A DNA stretch of 62,201 nt from Candidatus Baldrarchaeum yapensis (GTDB taxonomy: Archaea; Asgardarchaeota; Baldrarchaeia; Baldrarchaeales; Baldrarchaeaceae), in assembly GCA_016840465.1 (NCBI GenBank), contig JAEOSH010000007.1, forward strand, positions 1 to 62,201, in the 5' to 3' direction. The notes beneath the pieces are model-generated. The model did no database searches. It saw only the letters and a program-made list of their open reading frames with translations, and was not told the DNA's origin. Shown here one piece after another: positions 56,926 to 62,201 of this stretch. How positions within the stretch are numbered: the first letter of the stretch is position 1; each line of letters begins with the position of its first letter. Position numbers and translations under genes: made by a program.

Positions 56926-57372
56926 CTATTTTATGAGTTCAAATACACATTCCGGCGCTCCTGCCATCTTTGTCTGCACTCTTCTTATGCCCTTTATGTT
57001 AAAGAGAGAGCCAACTCCCTCGAGGAATCCCTCAGTTATTGCACAGAGCAGGGGCTCTCCTTTTATTTTCCAAAACGGACAGTTCTTTACCTTAACACGA
57101 ATGACATTCTCCAGCTCCTCTATCTCCGGTTCTACATTCAGCCTGGACATCGAGTGCTCGAGCACCTCTTTAAGGGTTCCCGCTCCCGTGAACTTCATGA
57201 TCGCCCGTGCCACATCCACGCCATACTTTCGGGAAGAGAACCTTAAAATTCCAGTCGCTCCTTTCTCCCCGATCACGTCCTTCATTCCCTTAATTGCAAC
57301 CCGGAGAAAGCTACCATAAAAGTAAAGTAACGCACTAAGTACACGAATTCTACGCCGATAGGTCTCCTCCAT
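56926..57372 (-). CDS. V4R-like (4-vinyl-reductase domain) protein
   Basis: 148 residues. The pattern is an alpha/beta fold with VLSALLYFYGSFLRVAI, EEL-ENVIRVKVKNCPFW, LLCAITEGFLEGVG and a closing APECVFEL. The Cys near the end and the CPFW Cys match V4R domains, which bind small hydrophobic ligands. No chlorophyll genes are present, so a sensor or carrier role is likelier. GGGGTGG precedes ATG 57372. It converges on the helicase gene, eight bases away. Confidence 0.7.
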   Translation of the reverse strand: MEETYRRRIRVLSALLYFYGSFLRVAIKGMKDVIGEKGATGILRFSSRKYGVDVARAIMKFTGAGTLKEVLEHSMSRLNVEPEIEELENVIRVKVKNCPFWKIKGEPLLCAITEGFLEGVGSLFNIKGIRRVQTKMAGAPECVFELIK

Positions 57373-57791
57373 AATATCCACCCCAAACACCGAGTATCTG
57401 GACGGCGCTCACGTACACCAAAAGTTGTCTTATTATTAAACTTAACCACACGGAAAAATCGTCGCTATAAATGTCCATTATCGAACGAGGGATTCCCTGT
57501 AAATGACATCGCCATCTACTCAAGAAAGCATCATGAAACTTTTCCTATGAGCATTTTAACAACCTTTAAGGAACCGTAAATCACATGGAGACGGAGGTGG
57601 TGGCCAGCCTTGGGCAGATAACTCGCTTGTGAGCACACCTTATATTTGCAAACCTGCAGGTATCGTTACGGAAATAATTCGACCTCGGAAATGTTTGTAT
57701 GTCAGAGTGTGTACCATGATTACATCGATCTTCCACGGATGTTCTTGCCGTAGTACCCGAATATAAACAACCGCCGCTTCCAGACTCTCTA
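57373..57791. other. Long leader/intergenic region before the homoserine-dehydrogenase-like gene
   Basis: No convincing gene is seen. It carries GCTATAAATG (57460-57469), CCTTTAAGG (57563-57571) and GAATATAAAC (57759-57768). The last lies about 30 bases before ATG 57792 and is the likely promoter of that gene. A 15-codon frame at 57585-57632 (METEVVASLGQITRL) would be almost leaderless from the CCTTTAAGG box. It has no ribosome site and I do not call it a gene. Confidence 0.45.
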
Positions 57792-58874
57792 ATGAGCCCA
57801 ATAGAGGGTGCATCGGAGATGCAAAATAAAATGCTGAATGTGAAGTTGTTGATCGCAGGGTTCGACGCCATGAATAAGCACTTTATCGAGACTCTCATAA
57901 AGAAATATGAAGTTCTGCAGAAAAATTTTAAAATACGCCCTGTAATTGTCGCAATCATAGATCCAGCTCTCGGATGCATATATGACGGAAAAGGGTTTCC
58001 TCTTCATGAAGTGCTCTGTATATACCAAGGTGAAAACGTGCTCCTCGGCACTAGAAAAATATGCACGCCCTCAGGAGCCCTAGATCTAATAAGAACTCTC
58101 GATTATGACATCATGGTCGAAATGGGCGCAGTCAACATGGAGACCGGAGAACCATCGCTATCATACATTAAAGAGGCAATAAAGAGTGGGCACCATGTGG
58201 TTACTTCCAATAAAGGCCCCATATTGGTTGCATACCGCATGCTATCTGAACTTGCAGAAAAACATGGAGTCGCTCTGAAATTTGAGTCCTCGGTCATGGA
58301 CGGAATTCCGATAATACGCTTAATAAAGGAAGGTCTTGCAGGCGATAATATTAGAAGAATAGACGGCATATTTGATGCAGGAGTGAATTATGTGCTATCT
58401 AAGATGGAAAATGGAGAATCTTTCGACGATGCTGTCTTTGAAGCCCGCCAGATGGGATTTCTGGAAGCGGATCCATACGTGAACCTAGATGGGTGGGACT
58501 CGGCAATAAAGGCGGTAATATTAGCAAATGTATTAATGAACGCTGATATGAGGCTCAGAGATGTCGAGAGGGAAGGAATATCTTGCCTGACTCGCGATGA
58601 CATGAGGTGGATTATGCGCAACGGTAGGAGGATAAGGTTGATAACTCGAATATGGAGAGAGAACGGAAAAGTACGCGCTTCCGTAAAACCAGAACTCTTG
58701 GAGTTCTCTGAAGAGTTCGCGTATGTGACAGGATATAGAATCTCGGTCTCGTTCACGCTGGAGGCTGCAGGAAAGATTGTAGTTATGGGAAGTGGTATGA
58801 GTAGTATGAGGATCGCGCAAGCCATTCTTTCAGATGTGATATCAATTTGTATGAAAATGAGGAATCGGGAATAA
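57792..58874 (+). CDS. Homoserine-dehydrogenase-like protein
   Basis: 360 residues. Family marks are GHHVVTSNKGPILVAY near 137, and GFLEADPYVNLDGWDSAIKAVILANVL near 217 with the Asp and Lys of the active site. The N-terminal Rossmann loop is unusual, reading KLLIAGFDAMNKHFIE instead of GxGxVG. Coenzyme binding may therefore be altered. The normal reaction makes homoserine from aspartate semialdehyde for Thr and Met. Neighbouring threonine-pathway genes are absent. The 30-base distance from a TATA box fits a short leader. Confidence 0.82.
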   Translation: MSPIEGASEMQNKMLNVKLLIAGFDAMNKHFIETLIKKYEVLQKNFKIRPVIVAIIDPALGCIYDGKGFPLHEVLCIYQGENVLLGTRKICTPSGALDLIRTLDYDIMVEMGAVNMETGEPSLSYIKEAIKSGHHVVTSNKGPILVAYRMLSELAEKHGVALKFESSVMDGIPIIRLIKEGLAGDNIRRIDGIFDAGVNYVLSKMENGESFDDAVFEARQMGFLEADPYVNLDGWDSAIKAVILANVLMNADMRLRDVEREGISCLTRDDMRWIMRNGRRIRLITRIWRENGKVRASVKPELLEFSEEFAYVTGYRISVSFTLEAAGKIVVMGSGMSSMRIAQAILSDVISICMKMRNRE

Positions 58875-58957
58875 ATGAAAACAGATGACCCTAAATGTCT
58901 CGACACGAGGAGAATCTGACAATAAATACAAAATCCTGTATGGCAAATAAAAGCAAG

Positions 58958-59131
58958 TTATTCCTCTTCTTCCTCCCATTCCTCTTCCTCTTCTTCTTCC
59001 CACTCCTCCTCTTCTTCCCACTCCTCTTCTTCTGGCCATTCTTCCTCTTCTTCCTCCCATTCCTCCTCAGGCCACTCTTCTTCCTCTTCCCACTCCTCTT
59101 CCTCCCATTCCTCGTTATCAAATCCGCTCAT
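58958..59131 (-). CDS. 57-residue Glu/Trp repeat protein
   Basis: After the start MSGFDN the protein is only Glu and Trp with two Pro. It has 41 Glu and 8 Trp, in runs of two to seven Glu each ended by W, spaced five to eight residues apart. It has no membrane or enzyme pattern, and the charge is about -42. GAGGTGG lies five bases before ATG 59131. TATA-like boxes (59183-59191 and 59202-59210) lie at a usual distance upstream, so expression is credible. It could sequester a basic protein or metal, or be unstructured. I recognise no family. Confidence 0.65.
   Translation of the reverse strand: MSGFDNEEWEEEEWEEEEEWPEEEWEEEEEEWPEEEEWEEEEEWEEEEEEEWEEEEE
58961..59113. repeat. GAA/GAG-type low-complexity tract
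   Basis: On the plus strand the tract is almost pure TTCC/TCTT pyrimidine, seen as repeated CTTCCTCCCATTCCTC-like units with TTC, CTC and CCA triplets. It encodes the Glu/Trp protein on the minus strand. The repeat units are six to eight codons long and unequal. Such tracts are prone to length change, and the other frames give basic Arg/Lys or Phe/Leu-rich nonsense. Confidence 0.75.
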
Positions 59132-59339
59132 ACTTTCCACCTCTTTCTCAACAACGATCTCTCGACATCTAAATGTGTACCAAATTTTTATCACAGATGA
59201 TGTTTAAAAAGTTAGTGAAGGAATAGACGTTCCTATGGTGCTGAATCTGAAGCTTTCACGATAGGAGAGGATTTGAATATTGTCAAGAAATGCTCTTCCG
59301 TCATGGTGTAACTCTAAACTTGGTCGGAGGTGTTATTAG

Positions 59340-59960
59340 GTGACGCTTTCTATCATTGCGATCGACCGCAAAGCAGGCCTAATGGGAGTCGGTGTCGTGA
59401 CGGGCTCCATAGCAGTAGGCTCACGGGTTCCATGGTCGGTAGCGGGAATAGGAGTAGTGGCGACACAGGCATACACGAATGTCTCCTATGGTTGCAAAGG
59501 ATTACTATTGCTGAAGCGTGGTCTTCGTCCAAAAGACGTTCTTAGCATATTGCTACAGGAGGACCCCGGGCGTGAGTATAGACAGGTATGTATAATGAAC
59601 TCTGAGGGAGAATTTGCTGTATTTACGGGTAAGCATTGTCCTCAAAGTTATGGCGAGTATCTGGGGAAGGATTTTTGTGTTATTGGGAACCTATTAGTAG
59701 GAACGGATGTTATAGAGGCAACAGCGAGCGCATTTGAGAAAACAAAATCTAACATTCTCCCAGTTAGGATATTAAAAGCACTGGAAGCGGGGGTTTGTGC
59801 TGGTGGAGATAAGCGTGGTCATAGGTCGGCCGCATTAATAATTAGCGAGACGATGCCTTCAGATATTCCATGGCTCATAAATCTGAGGGTCGACTTAAGC
59901 GAGAATCCGATAAATGAACTTTTTAAAATATACGAGATGTACCGTGCGTCTCTGGGTTAA
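59340..59960 (+). CDS. DUF1028-family protein
   Basis: 206 residues. MTLSIIAIDRKAGLMGVGVV at the start, a GSRVPWSVAGIGVVATQAYTN block, VMNSEGEFAVFTG-type strands and GGDKRGHRSAALIISE match DUF1028, thought to have an Ntn-hydrolase-like fold. No activity is known. GTG 59340 sits behind GGAGGTG. The GTG is at the very start of the family domain, so the start is likely right. Confidence 0.82.
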   Translation: MTLSIIAIDRKAGLMGVGVVTGSIAVGSRVPWSVAGIGVVATQAYTNVSYGCKGLLLLKRGLRPKDVLSILLQEDPGREYRQVCIMNSEGEFAVFTGKHCPQSYGEYLGKDFCVIGNLLVGTDVIEATASAFEKTKSNILPVRILKALEAGVCAGGDKRGHRSAALIISETMPSDIPWLINLRVDLSENPINELFKIYEMYRASLG

Positions 59961-59982
59961 TAAAAAATTAAGAGGATGTTAT

Positions 59983-60675
59983 CTACGGTCCCATGACCTC
60001 TTCCGGCTCCACTTCTATTATTCCAAGCAACTTGCCCATCAATTGATCAACTTTCTTCACGTGAGGCACCATCTCGAGCGTAATTGCCTTTCTTTCCGTG
60101 GGAAAGAAGAATGTTACTTTCCCACATCCAAATATCAAGTACTCGAAAACATCGCTTATTTCAATGTGGTATCTCATGCCAGTGGTCGAAAACCTCTCCA
60201 CCTTTCCGAATAAGCCCACTCTGTGGCTTATCTGATTAGGCTCTATGATCCAATAGTTCCATCTCCTGCTCAGCCATACCAAGAAAAGTATGAATAGCGT
60301 TCCTATTCCTATTGCCAAGAACGCCTCCGGAGAGAACGTTAAATTTAGTCCAAGCAGGGCTTTACCTATAGCTCCTGCTGTTACTGGCATGTAAGGTGAG
60401 AACACTATATATAGCAGGACGATTATGACGATCAAAAATATTAGCGCCAATGTTTTCATTTCATCGAACTCAAACGCCATCACGAGCACGTTAAACAGGA
60501 ATAACGCGATGAAAGCGAGCCCTAAGGTCGTCGCGAGTGTTGGCACGAACCACTCCACGATTCCGAAGATTACTGCCATTACCGCTGATGGAATTATCGC
60601 TATTACCTTAGGGTACGATCTTATGATTATCTTTTCCAACTCTCCCTGCTCTCTTTTTGTCTCAGTAGAACTCAT
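59983..60675 (-). CDS. Membrane protein with PH-like domain
   Basis: 230 residues. Hydrophobic helices span about 25-48, 52-67, 75-95 and 110-137. A soluble domain follows with RWNYWIIEPNQISHRVGLFG and FSTTGMRYHIEISDVFEYLI, then KVTFFFPTERKAITLE. That beta pattern resembles bacterial PH-like (bPH_2) membrane proteins. Function unknown. GAGGGAGAT precedes the ATG. The gene's 3' end lies close to convergent DUF1028. Confidence 0.68.
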   Translation of the reverse strand: MSSTETKREQGELEKIIIRSYPKVIAIIPSAVMAVIFGIVEWFVPTLATTLGLAFIALFLFNVLVMAFEFDEMKTLALIFLIVIIVLLYIVFSPYMPVTAGAIGKALLGLNLTFSPEAFLAIGIGTLFILFLVWLSRRWNYWIIEPNQISHRVGLFGKVERFSTTGMRYHIEISDVFEYLIFGCGKVTFFFPTERKAITLEMVPHVKKVDQLMGKLLGIIEVEPEEVMGP

Positions 60676-60800
60676 TCTATCTCCCTCAAGTATCCCTTAG
60701 CAATCAGATGTCGTGGCGAGTATAAAATTTTGTATCAAGGGAATTCTGTTCTTCCCACTTATATACTTAAACATCTGACAAAAAAAGAAATTTGCAAGGT

Positions 60801-61616
60801 TTATGCCTCTACGGTCTCGTTCTTATGGAGTCTATCAATCTTATTCAATATGAACATGAGCAATCTAGAGGACTGTGTGCGTGCACGCTTTTTCACAAGC
60901 GTTCTCCAATCTCTTTTCTCGAGTATTACAAAGTCCGCAAGAAGCCTGTCACACTGATCTCTTCGTGAGGCACTGTTAAGATGACTTATGTCTTTCCACA
61001 CCACAAGCCAGGGTTTTGAGATGTAGAAAAGATCATGCATACTCTCGATGACTCTTAAAATCTCTGACCACAAACTGTTGGCGTGGGAGGAGAGGGCGTA
61101 TGCAACCGCGTCATAGAAGTAATTGAAGTAACAGTTTGAAGAAACGCTAAAGAGGGCTTTCCTTAGGAACTTTAACTTGCCAAAGTATAGAGTGAACGTA
61201 CGCTCAACCTCTCTGATCTTACTGGTACATATTACCTCTAGTCCGGACTCCTCCACTAGTCCCCTTATCCTATTTCTCTCTTCCGCGTTCCTCATATAAG
61301 TCCTGAAGGTTGTAATGTCGTCAACCTCACCAGTGTAGTAGTACACTATCTTTTCATGTTCTCTTTTCCACACACCTCCCATTCGTATGAGTATGGGAAC
61401 CTCGCTCTTTATGTTGAACTCCTTAGGTAGCAGCTCTATTAATATTGAGAACCTGAAAGCATGAGTTCCTATTTCGAAGCACATGTCAGCGCTCTCAGGG
61501 ATTACCTTCACTGGGAATTTTCCCTCAAATTCACTCACATGGATATAGTATCCCTCAAGCAAGTTCCCCTTGAGCCACGGCCTTTTTATCCTACGGCAAA
61601 AGGATCTCTGAGGCAC
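60801..61616 (-). CDS. Unrecognised soluble protein
   Basis: Up to 271 residues, mixed alpha/beta. An N-terminal beta-rich part includes FPVKVIPESADMCFEIGTHA and VPILIRMGGVWKREHEK. A helical part around 150-215 follows, and the C-terminus is basic and helical (RTLVKKRARTQSSRLLMFIL). No catalytic motif or family is recognised. It may start at GTG 61616 or, given a TATA-like ATAAAAAGG at 61583-61590, at TTG 61562 behind AAGGGG. It is divergent from the chaperonin gene. Confidence 0.6.
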   Translation of the reverse strand: MPQRSFCRRIKRPWLKGNLLEGYYIHVSEFEGKFPVKVIPESADMCFEIGTHAFRFSILIELLPKEFNIKSEVPILIRMGGVWKREHEKIVYYYTGEVDDITTFRTYMRNAEERNRIRGLVEESGLEVICTSKIREVERTFTLYFGKLKFLRKALFSVSSNCYFNYFYDAVAYALSSHANSLWSEILRVIESMHDLFYISKPWLVVWKDISHLNSASRRDQCDRLLADFVILEKRDWRTLVKKRARTQSSRLLMFILNKIDRLHKNETVEA

Positions 61617-61819
61617 CTACAACCCTCTTCTTCCTTTATTGGAGAGATGACCATACCATAATATTAAGCGATCTTTCAAAATTTAATATTTGGGTGTTGC
61701 TCCTTCCTTTGCGATATGCATTTTGCCGACAATAGAAGTACCGGAATAACGGCGTAAATTGTCAAAGCCCCCTTCTTCGCAACCTCATGCTCCCTCTCAC
61801 CGTTCCAATAACCGTCACA

Positions 61820-61827
61820 TTTATATA
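61820..61827 (+). promoter_or_regulatory. TATA box for the chaperonin gene
   Basis: TTTATATA lies about 70 bases before ATG 61893, giving a leader of roughly 45 bases. Strong match to the archaeal consensus. Confidence 0.65.
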
Positions 61828-61892
61828 GAAGTGCTTATTGACTACATCACACGCTAACCTGAGGAAAGATTTCCCATCTAGGAGGGATTTCA

Positions 61893-62201
61893 ATGTACTT
61901 AAGTGGCCAACCTGTATTGATTCTTAAAGAAGGAACAAGAAGAGCAGTCGGACGCGACGCGATGCGGTCCAACATAATGGCCGCGCGCATAATTGCGGAG
62001 GCCGTCAGAACGACCCTAGGTCCGAAAGGAATGGACAAAATGTTAGTTGACAGTTTTGGTGACGTGACCATCACGAACGACGGCGCGACGATTCTGAAGG
62101 AGATAGACGTGCAGCACCCCGCTGCGAAGATGATGGTGGAGGTTGCGAAGGCGCAGGACAATGAGGTCGGCGACGGGACGACCACGGCCGTCGTCCTCGC
62201 G
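61893..62201 (+). CDS. Thermosome (group II chaperonin) subunit, 5' part
   Basis: The first 103 codons are present; the gene continues past the right edge. The opening [20 protein letters not shown] is typical of archaeal thermosomes. [30 protein letters not shown] and the ATP-site GDGTTT near 93-98 follow in the usual order. GGAGGG is seven bases before the ATG. The subunit type (alpha, beta) cannot be told. It folds proteins in a double-ring complex and often dominates in thermophiles. Confidence 0.95.
   Translation, partial: MYLSGQPVLILKEGTRRAVGRDAMRSNIMAARIIAEAVRTTLGPKGMDKMLVDSFGDVTITNDGATILKEIDVQHPAAKMMVEVAKAQDNEVGDGTTTAVVLA

Noticed and set aside
57585-57632. Fifteen-codon frame as a leader peptide for the homoserine-dehydrogenase-like gene
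   Set aside because: No ribosome site, no Thr or Met run as expected for attenuation, and a better promoter lies downstream at 57759-57768.
58842-59200. Other frames across the GAA/GAG tract giving Arg/Lys/Gly-rich or Phe/Leu/Pro-rich proteins
   Set aside because: They are by-products of the repeat. Only the Glu/Trp frame has a matching ribosome site and a non-repeat start.

Overview
The window is archaeal chromosome, gene-dense, with no mobile elements, rRNA or CRISPR seen. Archaeal markers include an intron-bearing initiator tRNA, the pantoate kinase / phosphopantothenate synthetase pair, a Cdc48/VAT ATPase, geranylgeranyl reductase, NreA, an archaeal beta-CASP nuclease, a helicase-less XPF-type nuclease, RtcB, and a group II chaperonin gene running off the right edge. 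TATA boxes (TTTAAAT / TTTATATA type) precede many genes. Starts are often GTG or TTG behind GGTGA or GGAGG Shine-Dalgarno sites. The very GC-rich tRNA and the chaperonin suggest a thermophile. The flavour is TACK-like, but several genes are unusual for that: a methanogen-type seryl-tRNA synthetase, a class I (bacterial/eukaryotic-type) GAPDH, a bacterial-type zinc adenylate kinase and an Arf/Sar1-like GTPase. I cannot fix the phylum from sequence alone.

Layout. 1-3.3 kb: initiator tRNA, M29 peptidase, ATC-hydrolase-like gene, a broken creatinase-type fragment and a membrane zincin. 3.3-7.7 kb: two CoA-synthesis genes, an EamA transporter, a degenerate polysaccharide deacetylase and an AN1-finger/site-2 protease fusion. 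7.7-11.3 kb: VAT ATPase, preceded by an overlapping 22-codon ORF, then geranylgeranyl reductase. 11.5-17.9 kb: a one-ribbon TFS-like protein, a B12 radical SAM protein, Sir2, RtcB, XPF nuclease and UPF0282. 17.9-21.1 kb: GAPDH, IMP dehydrogenase, nitroreductase. 21.1-29.1 kb: zinc-ribbon, coiled-coil and membrane proteins, a phosphodiesterase, a radical SAM enzyme, a TldE-like protein and a longin-like protein. 29.4-40.3 kb: NreA, DUF89, agmatinase-family and beta-CASP genes, carAB, Lrp, methionine aminopeptidase.

40.3-42 kb holds the most system-like cluster. An Arf/Sar1-like GTPase is translationally coupled to a longin-like protein with a ten-arginine tail. A roadblock gene and an HTH/zinc-ribbon regulator lie beside them. 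42-47.2 kb is a probable six-gene minus-strand operon (dUTPase, MEMO, SerRS2, membrane protein, MoCF protein, small helical protein). 47.3-54 kb: moaA, a thiolase / DUF35 / HMG-CoA-synthase-like cluster, the alpha subunit of an ADP-forming acyl-CoA synthetase, adenylate kinase and a CBS protein. The HMG-CoA-synthase-like protein lacks the family's catalytic Glu, Cys and His. 54-62.2 kb: metallophosphoesterase, XPD-family helicase, V4R-like protein, homoserine-dehydrogenase-like protein, a 57-residue protein made almost only of Glu and Trp, DUF1028, two poorly known proteins and the chaperonin start.

The best candidates for something undescribed are the GTPase/longin-polyArg/roadblock cluster, the HMG-CoA-synthase paralogue with its thiolase/DUF35 partners, the Glu/Trp protein, and the short ORF overlapping the VAT start.
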